From NCBI GenBank assembly GCA_031288615.1, contig JAITRC010000008.1, positions 1 to 48,135 of the forward strand: a stretch of 48,135 nt of DNA, read 5' to 3'. This document shows, one piece after another, positions 16,736-26,321 of the stretch. The notes beneath the pieces were generated by a model. That model was not told where the DNA came from. It searched no databases and worked only from the letters and a program-made list of their open reading frames with translations. The position numbers and the translations under genes were made by a program. The stretch is from Tannerellaceae bacterium (lineage in GTDB: Bacteria > Bacteroidota > Bacteroidia > Bacteroidales > Tannerellaceae). Positions within the stretch are counted from its first letter, which is position 1, and each line of letters starts with the position of its first letter.

Positions 16736-18304
16736 TTAACGTATGATAACCTGGATGGGAGATATTTGCCGTTCGACGCCGTCGGGTCCTTTGACGGCGA
16801 CACGGGTGATGTAGAGCTGTTTGCCGCGAGTGACATTGCGGAGGAGGTTCTTTTGCCTTTCGGAGAACTTTGTACCTTCAGCAACTTCAGGGATAGCATT
16901 TCCGAAAGAATCGAAGGAGGTGACTTCAAAGCGGAGGACGGTGAAAGGGACGTTAAGAAGGTCGTCATCAATGGCGGCGAGTATACCATCGGCGGTTAAG
17001 AGGTCTCTCTTAGAGATGGGTGTACCGCCCCGATACTTACGGACATTACCATTGGTGTCCTTGTACTCAAGGTAAGGCATGGGGTCGGGTAGCGCCCGTA
17101 CACGGAAAGCGGTTTTGGCCATTTCAACGGAACGTCCGTCGGTCATCTTGGCGTTGACACTGACAACGGCTTCGGTACCTACAGTCACGGGGCGAGCGAC
17201 CCAAAGATCGCCACTGCGGGTCAATTGCCCGTTACTCATTGTGGCAGAGACGTTTCCGCCAGGTATGCCGGGTACGGCGATGCGGATGGGATTGTCTATG
17301 CCGGCGTAGAGGACATTCATAAGGGTGGGTGCAACGGTTGCACTGGGTTCGGTGACAAAATACTCACTGACAAACTCGTGGCGGGCTGTGGTGCCGTCGT
17401 TATTGGGCATTTCAAGGTAACCCCGTATGGGGAAGGTGCCGGAGGCAGAGGTGTTGACGGTGAATAAGCCTTGTGCGGAAGCAGGTAGCTCCGTGCCGTT
17501 CACAAAAATGGTGGGGCGTTTGGTGGAGTCTACGGCAGAGAGGACGATGTTTGCGCGGTATTGGCTACCACGCATGACAATCTGGCTTTCAGGAATGACG
17601 CGCGCGTGCACCTGGTTCACCCGATAGTCACTGACGTCCACGCTGTTGAGGAAGCTATTGAGGACTTCCCCTTCGGCATAGCGAACGTCACTTTGCAACT
17701 TGGTGAGGAGGGTGACGGCGGCAGCGACGGGCATATTTTCAAAGAGGGCAGTCTCCCAAGAGGCGCCTTCTATACGGCTTCGTTTGGGAGGTTGAGTACT
17801 CAAGTTAGCCTCAATGATATGGTTTTTAGCGGAGTCCTGCACCAGGCCGGTGACCATCGTGCGGTACTCATCAATAGCTTCACGTAGATTCCGTCCTTCG
17901 CCGTCCATAGGGGAGAGCATGATGCGAGAAGCGGCTTCGAGGTTATCTTTATGGACAATGTCATTGACGTCACCATGCTTGCCGTCGGCATAGGTGACGA
18001 TGCGCTCTTTCAAGGATTGGAGATAATTGTAAAGGGAGTCGGTGGCAATACGGACTTGCCCGCTTTTGGTGTACCACTCCCGCACCTTGTCGGGGTTGAT
18101 ACGGTAGTAACTATCAATCTGCCCAGAGACGAGGTCATTGTTCTTTAAGCTGTTGGCGATGGTGTTCTTCAAACCCACCTCCACCTGCTCAAAACCATCA
18201 AGCACTTCGGAGGAGACATTGAGCGCCATCATGGCAATGAAGACGAGATACATGAGGTTAATCATCTTCTGCCTGGGCGAATTGGGATTGTTACCTGCAG
18301 CCAT
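16736..18304 (-). CDS. gldM: Gliding/T9SS motor protein GldM/PorM
   Basis: GldM/PorM is anchored in the inner membrane by one N-terminal helix and extends across the periplasm, coupling the GldL proton-driven motor to the GldK-GldN ring. The 522-residue product begins MAAGNNPNSPRQKMINLMYL with the single membrane segment at about residues 15-30, then NVSSEVLDGFEQVEVGLKNT, strongly conserved in the family. The rest matches the helical D1 and the beta-rich D2-D4 periplasmic domains, ending ITRVAVKGPDGVERQISPI. Length is typical. It starts 17 bases after gldL. Confidence 0.96.
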   Translation of the reverse strand: MAAGNNPNSPRQKMINLMYLVFIAMMALNVSSEVLDGFEQVEVGLKNTIANSLKNNDLVSGQIDSYYRINPDKVREWYTKSGQVRIATDSLYNYLQSLKERIVTYADGKHGDVNDIVHKDNLEAASRIMLSPMDGEGRNLREAIDEYRTMVTGLVQDSAKNHIIEANLSTQPPKRSRIEGASWETALFENMPVAAAVTLLTKLQSDVRYAEGEVLNSFLNSVDVSDYRVNQVHARVIPESQIVMRGSQYRANIVLSAVDSTKRPTIFVNGTELPASAQGLFTVNTSASGTFPIRGYLEMPNNDGTTARHEFVSEYFVTEPSATVAPTLMNVLYAGIDNPIRIAVPGIPGGNVSATMSNGQLTRSGDLWVARPVTVGTEAVVSVNAKMTDGRSVEMAKTAFRVRALPDPMPYLEYKDTNGNVRKYRGGTPISKRDLLTADGILAAIDDDLLNVPFTVLRFEVTSFDSFGNAIPEVAEGTKFSERQKNLLRNVTRGKQLYITRVAVKGPDGVERQISPIQVIIR

Positions 18305-18321
18305 AGGGGTAAGGGGTTACC

Positions 18322-19833
18322 TTAGTAGTTAAAGGTGTTGGTGGGCGGAGCGGGAGCGACGTTGGTGGTCAGTGCTTGCAGGAGTCGGGTATAGACTTTA
18401 TTCAATTCGGTGAGCTGCCGTGTCATCTTTTCCGTTTCGTTGTGGAAGACGGAACTGTCGACGACAGAACCGTCGTACATTTCACGGATGCGGATGAGGC
18501 CACTGTTGATGTGTTCAATGGTCTCAATTTGAGAACTGATGCTTTTGAGCTGGATCTCGTAGATGGTGTTCAGCCCGGAGATGTTCCTGTTGAGGGATTC
18601 CATCTGCTGTACATAACTACGGGCGTGCTGAGAGACACCGTCGGAATTGTCGGTGATATGCTTATAGGAGTTGAATAAGCCATCGGAAAGCTCGGTGAGG
18701 GAACAGATTGCCTGTCCGAATCGTTCCATGTTACCGGAGATGGACGAGAGCTGTTCGACGTATTTTTCGGTGACTTCGGTGAGTTCTCCCATTTTGGAAA
18801 TCTGTCCTGCGGCGTCATTCAATTTCTTGATACTGTTGGAGAGGGTCTGTGCATCTTCTTCGGTGACTTCGAGTGCGGCGAGGCCGCTCAAATCTATTGT
18901 TTCACCATTCCCGACAATAGTACCTCCACCGACAATGCCTCCGCCGGTACCGGCGAAACCACCTCCACTACCAGCGACACTTCCATTTCCGGCACTGCCG
19001 CTATCTCCGACAATAGCATCACTACTACCGATGAAACCGCCACCGGTACCAGCAAAACCACCACCTGCAAAGCCGCCATTGCCTCCAGAGAAACCGCCAC
19101 CGGTACCGGCGACACTTCCACCTCCGATGACGACGGTGCTACCGGTCATGTTATTTCCTTCACTACTACCGGTGGCGCCGCTTCCATTTCCTCCGATGAC
19201 AATCGTGCCGCTGAAACTACCGGAGGCAGAATCTTCGGTGCCGCCGATAATCACAGTGCCGCCACCGCTGTTTTCACCTCCGGAAAAGCCTCCGCCTATA
19301 TTACCTCCGGTGAAACCACCTACAATGCCACCGCCTACAAAGCCTCCGCCCGTAAAGCCTCCACCTGCAAAGCTACCACCAACGCTTGGGGGATTGACTT
19401 CATTACCTTCTACTGTGCTGTCGCTGTTGGTGAAGGGGCTACCGGAAAAGCCACCGCCTGCAAAGCCACCGCCTGCAAAACCACCACCTGCGAAGCCTCC
19501 GTTGCCTCCGGAAAAGCCGCCACCGTTACCGCCAATGTTACCGGTGAAATGCACCTGATCAAGTGGATTGTCCGATTTCAAACCAGGGAAGACATTTTCC
19601 CAATGGTACTCCGAAGAAGGTCGCTCAAAGCCGTAGATGATGAAGACAATGAACTCGGTGATCATCCCGATACTCAACATGGCATTGCCCATAGGGAGGT
19701 GGAGGATCTTGAATAACGCACCGATGATGACGACAGAAGCCCCCCAACTGTAACCAAAGTTGAGGACGCGCCTCCCACGTTCGCTGGCGAGGTACATCTC
19801 CAGCCTATTCTTATAGCGTGCATACTTTCCCAT
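18322..19833 (-). CDS. gldL: T9SS inner-membrane motor protein GldL/PorL with large Gly-rich insertion
   Basis: GldL/PorL forms the inner-membrane proton-powered motor with GldM. The start MGKYARYKNRLEMYLASERG is typical. Two membrane helices lie at about residues 24-45 and 49-68; the second contains Glu60 in MITEFIVFIIYG, a candidate for the conserved functional Glu of the family (inference). The C-terminal part from about residue 320 is the expected helical or coiled-coil cytoplasmic domain. Between them residues about 98-313 form a glycine-rich tract (GGGF, GGNGGF, VVIGGG units), making the protein 503 residues, against roughly 200-310 in relatives I recall. The frame is open and codons stay regular, so it does not look like a sequencing error. 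Confidence 0.94.
   Translation of the reverse strand: MGKYARYKNRLEMYLASERGRRVLNFGYSWGASVVIIGALFKILHLPMGNAMLSIGMITEFIVFIIYGFERPSSEYHWENVFPGLKSDNPLDQVHFTGNIGGNGGGFSGGNGGFAGGGFAGGGFAGGGFSGSPFTNSDSTVEGNEVNPPSVGGSFAGGGFTGGGFVGGGIVGGFTGGNIGGGFSGGENSGGGTVIIGGTEDSASGSFSGTIVIGGNGSGATGSSEGNNMTGSTVVIGGGSVAGTGGGFSGGNGGFAGGGFAGTGGGFIGSSDAIVGDSGSAGNGSVAGSGGGFAGTGGGIVGGGTIVGNGETIDLSGLAALEVTEEDAQTLSNSIKKLNDAAGQISKMGELTEVTEKYVEQLSSISGNMERFGQAICSLTELSDGLFNSYKHITDNSDGVSQHARSYVQQMESLNRNISGLNTIYEIQLKSISSQIETIEHINSGLIRIREMYDGSVVDSSVFHNETEKMTRQLTELNKVYTRLLQALTTNVAPAPPTNTFNY
18895..19542 (-). repeat. Gly-rich coding repeat tract inside gldL
   Basis: Encodes residues about 98-313 of GldL. GGGFSGGNGGFAGGGFAG is present twice (near residues 104-121, bases 19471-19524; and 246-263, bases about 19045-19098). 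Between and after them are runs of GGGF and three related hydrophobic units (TVIIGG, TIVIGG, TVVIGG). A charged break (residues about 134-150, with TNSDSTVEGNEVNPPS) interrupts the first half. The repeats are imperfect in DNA, which suggests selection at protein level, though slippage may have enlarged the tract. Confidence 0.9.
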
Positions 19834-19850
19834 CGCAGTGAATGCTTTTG

Positions 19851-21275
19851 TTATTTACGCTTCTTGCCGAAGCTCATTTGGGTACGAGCACAACGAAAAC
19901 CGATGTAGGAGCGGGTTTCGTTCTGGTATTCGAAAGTGCGCAGGTCGGAACGGATAAACTGCCCAACGTCTTTCCATGACCCCCCACGAACTACTTTCTT
20001 TTTCATTACATAAGGATCTTCACGAGCCGCCTCATAACGCAACTCGGGATTTAAATCACTCATGTGCCGAGGACCTGATTCGGCATAACTGGTGGACGTC
20101 CACTCGGCCACGTTACCAGCCATGTCATAGAGGCCAAACTCATTGGGGGAGAAAGAACCGACACGCGAGGTAATGATATGCCCATCACGGGTGTAGTCAC
20201 CGTCACCGGGTTTAAAGTTTCCAAGAAAACATCCTTTGTTGCTAAGGAGGATGTCATTGGCCCAAGGGTATTTATTTTCATTCTTGCCGGCACGGGCGGC
20301 GTATTCCCACTCGCCTTCGGTGGGGAGGCGGAAAGGCTCAATAGTTTGCCCGGGTGCAAGGGTGAGGGTTTGTTTAAAGAGGTTGGTGCGCCATATACAG
20401 AAAGCGACGGCCTGCTCGTGCGAAATGCCGACGACAGGAAAATCATCGTAGCCGGGGTGTGAGAAATACATGCGGACGTACGGCTCATTGTAGGAGTTGT
20501 TGAAATCATGCACCCAACAGTTTTCGTCGGGGTAAATATTCACAATGCGGGTATGGAGGAAATCCCATTCACTACTAAGGGGGCGGGTGATGGTTTCATT
20601 AATGACTACACCGTCTTCATTGAAGTAGGAAGTGTCCTTAGAGATCAAGACGACGTCGGTAGCTGCTGTTTGGATGTCTGTATTCCTGACGCGCTTGGCC
20701 AGGTCAAGCTGATTTTTCCGCATGGCGGCGGCGGTGTAGTCATACCATTCGTAGCGATAGTACATTTGCCGGACGTCAATCTTGCGCTCCCCAGTGGCGG
20801 GGTTGGTATGGTAGACGCTTTCGATGGCGCGTTGCTCATCTTCGGTAGCCCTCCGCCAAGGGATGGGTCGCGCCCAATTGAGGTAAGGGGTTATAGGCTC
20901 CCCGAATCGATCTTCCGTAATTTTGAAAAGGTCATTACCGCCGTACTCGGGATCGGCCAGCCGTTCACGGATGATGGAATCCCGCACCCAGTGGACGAAC
21001 TGCCTATATTTGGCATTAGTGATTTCGGTTTGATCCATCCAGAATGCGTCGAAGGATACGCCTTTACGATCTGCGACAATGCCCCAGATGGAGTCACTTT
21101 CGGAGGGTCCTATTTCGAAAGCACCCCGTTTAATCAATACCATGCCATAAGGAGCCGGTTCAGCCGTAGCAATCGAACGGACACCAGTCACCTCTCCACC
21201 TGCACTGCGCAAGGCACGCCCGCAAGAAGTTATCGCCAACGTGACGGCGACGCAAACCCACACCAACCTTTTCAT
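19851..21275 (-). CDS. gldK: T9SS outer-membrane lipoprotein GldK/PorK
   Basis: GldK/PorK is the lipoprotein that, with GldN, builds the periplasmic ring attached to the outer membrane. The 474-residue product has a lipoprotein signal with a lipobox ending ITSC at Cys18. The rest is a formylglycine-generating-enzyme (sulfatase-modifying factor) fold: GMVLIKRGAFEIGPSESDS near residue 44, FRLPTEGEWEYAARAGKNE near residue 315, YDMAGNVAEWTSTSY, VVRGGSWKDVGQF and SYIGFRCART at the end. In GldK this fold is structural, not known to be catalytic. The gene starts 19 bases after porP and is followed by gldL after 17 bases. Confidence 0.96.
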   Translation of the reverse strand: MKRLVWVCVAVTLAITSCGRALRSAGGEVTGVRSIATAEPAPYGMVLIKRGAFEIGPSESDSIWGIVADRKGVSFDAFWMDQTEITNAKYRQFVHWVRDSIIRERLADPEYGGNDLFKITEDRFGEPITPYLNWARPIPWRRATEDEQRAIESVYHTNPATGERKIDVRQMYYRYEWYDYTAAAMRKNQLDLAKRVRNTDIQTAATDVVLISKDTSYFNEDGVVINETITRPLSSEWDFLHTRIVNIYPDENCWVHDFNNSYNEPYVRMYFSHPGYDDFPVVGISHEQAVAFCIWRTNLFKQTLTLAPGQTIEPFRLPTEGEWEYAARAGKNENKYPWANDILLSNKGCFLGNFKPGDGDYTRDGHIITSRVGSFSPNEFGLYDMAGNVAEWTSTSYAESGPRHMSDLNPELRYEAAREDPYVMKKKVVRGGSWKDVGQFIRSDLRTFEYQNETRSYIGFRCARTQMSFGKKRK

Positions 21276-21294
21276 GCTTCTAACCCTACAATCA

Positions 21295-22248
21295 TCACAA
21301 AATTCTTACACTTTTATGCTTGCCCCTGCCGTTTCGAGACTTGTCCAACTTGATGAGGTACCGGACAACTATTTCGTGGCTACCGAACGAACCTTGCCGA
21401 ATGGCGGCGGAGAGAGGGAAATCGTAGGCATACCCAGCCCACAATCGTCCGAGAGTCCCCCCGAACATCATTATTACCGATTCATTCATTCGCCACGAAA
21501 CACCACCCTCGAACATTTTATTATATACCGCCCGTACAGCTACCTCCGCCGTCCACGACTGCCAATCTGTCTTTATAAAGGTAGAAGGCCGCCATTCGAA
21601 CAACGGGTCGGCTGTCGGTATATTGTACCCGCCGACAAAGTTAAAACCTCTTGTCAAACGAGTGCCAGAAGATTCACCCATTTTTATTTCGGGGGCAGTT
21701 AAGTGAGTCATAGCCATACCGACGAAGAGTTCTTTACGGATGTAGAAGAGGCCGGCATTCATATCTAAGCCTGTTCCATTGACTTCGCTCTTGGGGATGT
21801 CACCATCCTGCTGCTGAAAAAACTCATTGTCAGGGATGTGGACTTTTGTGCCGTCGAAGGAGATGTTGACAAAACCAGCTTGGAGGCCGATACTCAAAAG
21901 TCCTCCCCAGAGCTTACGTTTGTAGGCGGCTTGTCCTCCGGCCAACATGGTTCGGTAGAAACCTATCGTTTCCGAGAATACAGTCACACCCACACCATAT
22001 TCACGCTTCCCGAAGCGTAAGGGACGGTCAGCCATACCAAAAATGGACACCGGTGCCCCTTCAATACCCAGCCATTGAATGCGTGCGGAGGCAGTGAGGT
22101 TCAAATCTTCGGTTGTGCCTATTGCCCCAGGGTTATAATACCCCAATACGGCAAAGTGCTGACTAAACTGCGCATCGGTCTGGGTGCGCACAACCGTACA
22201 CACCACTAACACCCCCGCCAATGCCAGCGCCCACCTTCTCATGTACAT
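21295..22248 (-). CDS. porP: T9SS outer-membrane protein, PorP/SprF family
   Basis: PorP/SprF proteins are outer-membrane beta-barrels of the T9SS. The 317-residue product has a signal peptide (RRWALALAGVLVVCTV, cleavage near residue 23) and the family start DAQFSQHFAVLGYYNPGAIG. It continues with alternating strands (YGVGVTVFSETIGFYRTMLA, LSIGLQAGFVNISFDG, FYIRKELFVGMAMTHLTAPE) and RLWAGYAYDFPLS toward the end, all typical of PorP/SprF. It heads the porP-gldK-gldL-gldM-gldN order known from Porphyromonas. It lies 62 bases after ahcY with no clear promoter box, so read-through from upstream is possible. Confidence 0.94.
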   Translation of the reverse strand: MYMRRWALALAGVLVVCTVVRTQTDAQFSQHFAVLGYYNPGAIGTTEDLNLTASARIQWLGIEGAPVSIFGMADRPLRFGKREYGVGVTVFSETIGFYRTMLAGGQAAYKRKLWGGLLSIGLQAGFVNISFDGTKVHIPDNEFFQQQDGDIPKSEVNGTGLDMNAGLFYIRKELFVGMAMTHLTAPEIKMGESSGTRLTRGFNFVGGYNIPTADPLFEWRPSTFIKTDWQSWTAEVAVRAVYNKMFEGGVSWRMNESVIMMFGGTLGRLWAGYAYDFPLSAAIRQGSFGSHEIVVRYLIKLDKSRNGRGKHKSVRIL

Positions 22249-22310
22249 TTTCCGGATATGAACGGCATGTATAGAACGTGAGAGAGGGATATAAATTGCA
22301 AGGCAAGGGA

Positions 22311-23744
22311 TTAGTACCGATACATATCAGATTTGTAAGGGCCTTCGACAGAGACGCTAATATAGTCGGCTTGTTCGGGGGTGAGCCGAGTTAGTTTTGC
22401 GCCGATGCGTTCGAGGTGGAGGCGGGCTACTTCTTCGTCAAGGTGTTTAGGGAGGCAATAGACACCTACTTTATAGTCTGTTTGCCAGAGGTCTATCTGC
22501 GCCAGTACCTGATTGGTGAAGGAATTACTCATCACGAAAGAGGGGTGTCCGGTGGCGCAGCCGAGATTGACAAGCCGTCCTTCGGCGAGCAGGAAAATGG
22601 AGTGTCCATCGGGGAAAGTATACTTGTCTACCTGAGGCTTGATATTGAGGTGGCGGATGCCGGAAACCTTGACGAGTTTATCGACTTGTATCTCGTTGTC
22701 AAAATGCCCGATGTTGCAAACGATAGCCTGGTCTTTCATCCGTTCAAGATGGGCAATGGTGATGATGTCCCTATTACCGGTGGCGGTAACGAAGATGTTG
22801 CCTTCTTTCACGGCTTCTTCCATAGTAGTGACTTCAAATCCTTCCATGGCGGCTTGCAGGGCACAGATGGGGTCAATCTCGGTGATGAGGACACGTGCCC
22901 CGTAAGATCGCATGGAATGGGCACATCCTTTGCCCACACCACCATACCCGGCCACAACGACGACTTTACCGGCTATCATGACGTCAGTGGCTCGTTTGAT
23001 GCCATCGGCAAGCGATTCGCGACAGCCGTAAAGATTATCAAACTTGGACTTGGTCACGGAATCGTTCACATTGATGGCCGGCACGAGAAGCTCACCGTTT
23101 TCCATCATGCGGTAGAGGCGGTGTACACCGGTGGTGGTCTCCTCAGAGATACCCTTCATGCCGGCAAGGGTACGATGCCATCGTTTGTTATCTTCCGTAA
23201 AAACTCGTGTGAGGGTGTCAAGGATCACTTTCTCTTCGTGATTTTCATGCCCTGAGGGATGGAGGGAATCAGGAGCTTCCTCCGCACGAAACCCTTTATG
23301 GAGGAGAAGGGAGGCATCCCCCCCGTCGTCTACAATGAGGTTGGGGCCTTTACCGTCGGGAAACCGTAAGGCCATGTCTGTACACCACCAATACTCTTCC
23401 AACGTTTCCCCCTTCCACGCAAAAACGGGGATCCCGGAAGCGGCAATGGCAGCAGCCGCATGGTCTTGTGTAGAGAAGATATTACAGCTCGCCCAACGAA
23501 CTTCGGCACCCAATGCCTTTAAAGTTTCGATGAGCACGGCAGTCTGTATCGTCATGTGGAGAGAGCCTGTAATCCTTGCACCATTCAATGGCTGTTGGGA
23601 AGCGTACTTCCGGCGTACAGCCATTAAGCCGGGCATTTCGTGTTCGGCTATTTCTATCTCCTTCCGCCCGAAGTCGGCTAATTCCATATTGGCTACTTTA
23701 TAAGGTAGCCTGTCTACATCTTTTCCCCTTACACGTCTGTTCAT
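22311..23744 (-). CDS. ahcY: Adenosylhomocysteinase (S-adenosylhomocysteine hydrolase)
   Basis: AhcY splits S-adenosylhomocysteine into adenosine and homocysteine, relieving product inhibition of methyltransferases; it is a cytoplasmic NAD-dependent enzyme. The start at 23744 is chosen because ATGA overlaps the stop of the upstream gene; this gives 477 residues, a normal length. Motifs include [75 protein letters not shown], the Rossmann loop [13 protein letters not shown] and [10 protein letters not shown]. The C-terminal YKSDMYRY is the usual NAD-binding tail of the family. Confidence 0.96.
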   Translation of the reverse strand: MNRRVRGKDVDRLPYKVANMELADFGRKEIEIAEHEMPGLMAVRRKYASQQPLNGARITGSLHMTIQTAVLIETLKALGAEVRWASCNIFSTQDHAAAAIAASGIPVFAWKGETLEEYWWCTDMALRFPDGKGPNLIVDDGGDASLLLHKGFRAEEAPDSLHPSGHENHEEKVILDTLTRVFTEDNKRWHRTLAGMKGISEETTTGVHRLYRMMENGELLVPAINVNDSVTKSKFDNLYGCRESLADGIKRATDVMIAGKVVVVAGYGGVGKGCAHSMRSYGARVLITEIDPICALQAAMEGFEVTTMEEAVKEGNIFVTATGNRDIITIAHLERMKDQAIVCNIGHFDNEIQVDKLVKVSGIRHLNIKPQVDKYTFPDGHSIFLLAEGRLVNLGCATGHPSFVMSNSFTNQVLAQIDLWQTDYKVGVYCLPKHLDEEVARLHLERIGAKLTRLTPEQADYISVSVEGPYKSDMYRY

Positions 23745-25141
23745 CTTGTTGAGGCAAAAGCCGAAGTTCGATGTATCCACTGTCCCCGCGTGAAGTCAGG
23801 GAAATCTACGACAGCGCCCCCTCTGACAATGGACATTTCCGAAAGTGCAGAAACAGCACTCCATGCGGCGGCATCGTAACAGTCCATAGGGGTAGGTTTG
23901 TTGTGGCGAATAGCCTCAATGAGGTCATACATCATAATATAGTCCATGCCACCATGTCCCGCTTTGCGCGCATCAGTTTCGAGGTTAGTCCAGAGAGGAT
24001 GGTCGTAACGTTCGAACCATTCCTTAGTGTCGTCCCAGCGGTGAGGGTGTTGGGATTGCCCTTCAATATAGACGTGATGTCCGTCATCCATCCAAAGCCC
24101 TTCGGTACCCTGGATACGGAAACCAAGTGAGTAGGGACGAGGTGAGTTGGTGTCATGGATGACGACGACGGTTTGGCCATTAGCACACTTGATAAGTGTG
24201 GTCACGATGTCGCCGAGATTGAACCGAAGGTTGGCATAAGGGTGGTTGGGTCCGCCTTTATCGACGATGAACTTGTGGAGTCCGCGTGTCTGGGAAGCCA
24301 TAGAGGTAAGGGAGAGGAAGCGATTACCGCGGTTGATGTCAAGGCAGTGAGCTACGGGGCCAACACCATGTGTAGGGTAGATGTCGCCATTCCGTTTGAC
24401 GGAGTGTTGGGTACGCCACTGCGCTTCCGCATAAGCAGAGTCACCGAACCGCAATTCACCGCCTTCTTGATAATGATACTGTGTACCGTCATTGAACTTG
24501 ATGTCGCGGAGATCGTGCTGATAACCGCACTGCCCATGCAGAAGTTCCCCAAAAAGACCTTGTCGCACCATATTAAGGATGGCCATACAGTCTCGCCGAT
24601 AACAAACATTTTCCATGATATTCAGTCGGCTGCCTGTGGATTCTGAGGTGTTGACAAGATCCCAGCACTCCTCAAGCGTATTGGCAGCAGAGACTTCAAC
24701 GCCGACATAAGGGACACCGGCCTTCATGGCAGCGACGGCCATAGGGGCATGCCACTCCCAAGGGCTGGCGATGATGATACAATCGAAGTCTTCCTGGTTA
24801 AGCATCTGCTCAAAGGCGCGTTCACTGCCTGTATAGACCTTGGGCTGAGGCCGGTTGAACTTATTGATATGTGCGAGGGTTTGTTTGAGAGGGTTTTCCT
24901 GCACATCGCAAATGGCTACGATACTATTTCCCGGAATGGCAAGTACATTATTAATGTGTTCGTGGCACCGCGATCCTGTTCCAATAAAGCCGAAGCGGAG
25001 GACTCTGTCAAACTTTTTTTCTTTTGGTTGGGGGGCGGCGGCGTTCTCCATAGCAGAAGTCGTGGAGGCGAATGCAAGTCCAGCTACGCCGATACCGGCG
25101 GCAGAAGCTGTACGAAGGAAAGAGCGACGAGAGGGTTCCAT
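23741..25141 (-). CDS. Tat-exported GH109-type glycosidase (Gfo/Idh/MocA fold), probable alpha-N-acetylgalactosaminidase
   Basis: The 466-residue product begins [20 protein letters not shown], a twin-arginine signal that implies export folded with its cofactor. A Rossmann fold follows ([12 protein letters not shown] near residue 51, [10 protein letters not shown]), then [50 protein letters not shown] and [35 protein letters not shown] near residue 253 and [17 protein letters not shown] complete a strong match to GH109 enzymes, which use tightly bound NAD to remove alpha-linked GalNAc (for example from blood-group A antigen). Substrate specificity here is inferred. It lies between folE (7-base gap) and ahcY (4-base overlap). 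Confidence 0.9.
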   Translation of the reverse strand: MEPSRRSFLRTASAAGIGVAGLAFASTTSAMENAAAPQPKEKKFDRVLRFGFIGTGSRCHEHINNVLAIPGNSIVAICDVQENPLKQTLAHINKFNRPQPKVYTGSERAFEQMLNQEDFDCIIIASPWEWHAPMAVAAMKAGVPYVGVEVSAANTLEECWDLVNTSESTGSRLNIMENVCYRRDCMAILNMVRQGLFGELLHGQCGYQHDLRDIKFNDGTQYHYQEGGELRFGDSAYAEAQWRTQHSVKRNGDIYPTHGVGPVAHCLDINRGNRFLSLTSMASQTRGLHKFIVDKGGPNHPYANLRFNLGDIVTTLIKCANGQTVVVIHDTNSPRPYSLGFRIQGTEGLWMDDGHHVYIEGQSQHPHRWDDTKEWFERYDHPLWTNLETDARKAGHGGMDYIMMYDLIEAIRHNKPTPMDCYDAAAWSAVSALSEMSIVRGGAVVDFPDFTRGQWIHRTSAFASTR

Positions 25142-25148
25142 GTGGTTG

Positions 25149-25733
25149 CTAATTTTTTACAAGACTGATGAATTCTTCGCGAGTTTTAGCTTCACGGAAA
25201 AGCCCTGTGAAGTCGGAAGTCGTTGTGGTGGAGTTTTGCTTTTCAACTCCGCGCATACGCATACAGATATGGCATGCTTCGACAATAACCATTACTCCGA
25301 GTGGGTCAAGGGTCTGCTGAATGGTTTCTTTGATTTGGGTGGTGAGGCGCTCCTGTATTTGGAGGCGGCGGGCGAAAATATCCACCACACGGGCAATTTT
25401 ACTTAAGCCGGTGATGTGCTTCTTGGGGATGTAGGCGATATGTACCTTACCGAAAAAAGGGAGAAGGTGATGCTCACAGAGGGAAAAAAAATCAATTTCC
25501 TTGACAATAACCATCTGTTTATACCCCTCGTCTTTGAACATAGCCGATTGGAGTACGGCGACAGGGTCTTCGGAATACCCCTTAGTGAGAAATTGCATAG
25601 CCGTAGCAATGCGCGTGGGTGTCTTCACAAGCCCTTCACGGGTAGGGTTTTCCCCGAGCAACTCAATAATGTGCCGGTAGGCGGCGGATAATTCTTGGGA
25701 ATTATCAGGGTGCTCCATCGTTTTTTCGTTCAT
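25149..25733 (-). CDS. folE: GTP cyclohydrolase I
   Basis: FolE converts GTP to 7,8-dihydroneopterin triphosphate, the first step of folate synthesis (and feeds queuosine-type pathways). The 194-residue product is of normal length. It contains [20 protein letters not shown] near residue 29, [20 protein letters not shown] with the zinc ligands Cys and His, [20 protein letters not shown], and the second zinc cysteine segment [18 protein letters not shown]. The start [11 protein letters not shown] is 5 bases after the upstream SPOR gene. An alternative ATG lies 5 codons in. Confidence 0.97.
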   Translation of the reverse strand: MNEKTMEHPDNSQELSAAYRHIIELLGENPTREGLVKTPTRIATAMQFLTKGYSEDPVAVLQSAMFKDEGYKQMVIVKEIDFFSLCEHHLLPFFGKVHIAYIPKKHITGLSKIARVVDIFARRLQIQERLTTQIKETIQQTLDPLGVMVIVEACHICMRMRGVEKQNSTTTTSDFTGLFREAKTREEFISLVKN

Positions 25734-25738
25734 AAGTT

Positions 25739-26269
25739 TTAATCAAGAGAGATACGAATGTCTTCACGTACGATATACATTTCTTTGGCGTATGCAGGGA
25801 AAGTGAGAGAAAGCCGGTGGAGCGCGAAGCGGGCTTCCTCAATGGCGCGGAAATCCCCGACTCGTAACCTCCAAAAAGGGACGGGATAAGTTACATAAGT
25901 GGACAGCTCAGGAAAAACTTCTTTGATTTCATTTGCTTTTTCGAAAGCCTCCGCACGAGAATATCCACGATTATTCCCTGCGAAAACCTGTATGCGGTAC
26001 CCCATTGTAGTCAAGGTATTGGCGGTGTTGTCTCCTGTAAAGCAACGGGTACCCACGAGGTTACGTATTTCTTCCGATTGACGTATAATGACAGTACCGC
26101 AACCCATCTCGAACCGAGCTAACTCATCGAAGATACTGATTATCCCCATATCCTCATTGTCCTGTGCCGACAAGGTTGACCAGTGAACAACGAGGCCAGA
26201 CACGCCCAGAAGGCCGATACACATCACTTTTATACTACACACGCTAATCTTAGGCGAATGTGACTTCAT
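25739..26269 (-). CDS. Exported SPOR-domain protein
   Basis: The start at 26269 ([19 protein letters not shown]) is chosen because upstream codons run into lepA, and because this start gives a signal-peptide-like hydrophobic stretch ending near LSAQ (residue about 36). The 176-residue product ends in a SPOR domain: [20 protein letters not shown] followed by [20 protein letters not shown] and [20 protein letters not shown], the RIQVF and FWRLRVGDF pair being diagnostic. SPOR domains bind denuded glycan strands of septal peptidoglycan. It is 52 bases after lepA and 5 bases before folE. Confidence 0.88.
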   Translation of the reverse strand: MKSHSPKISVCSIKVMCIGLLGVSGLVVHWSTLSAQDNEDMGIISIFDELARFEMGCGTVIIRQSEEIRNLVGTRCFTGDNTANTLTTMGYRIQVFAGNNRGYSRAEAFEKANEIKEVFPELSTYVTYPVPFWRLRVGDFRAIEEARFALHRLSLTFPAYAKEMYIVREDIRISLD

Positions 26270-26321
26270 TTCTACATTTCCTGACTTTCTGCGGGGCAAA
26301 TGTACGGCTTTCTTTACGTGG

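Noticed and set aside
18671..19558. 295-codon proline-rich open frame opposite gldL
   Set aside because: It is the antisense of the Gly-rich tract (GGN codons read as CC-rich codons); gldL itself has clear family motifs at both ends, and the antisense frame has no start context or recognisable domain.
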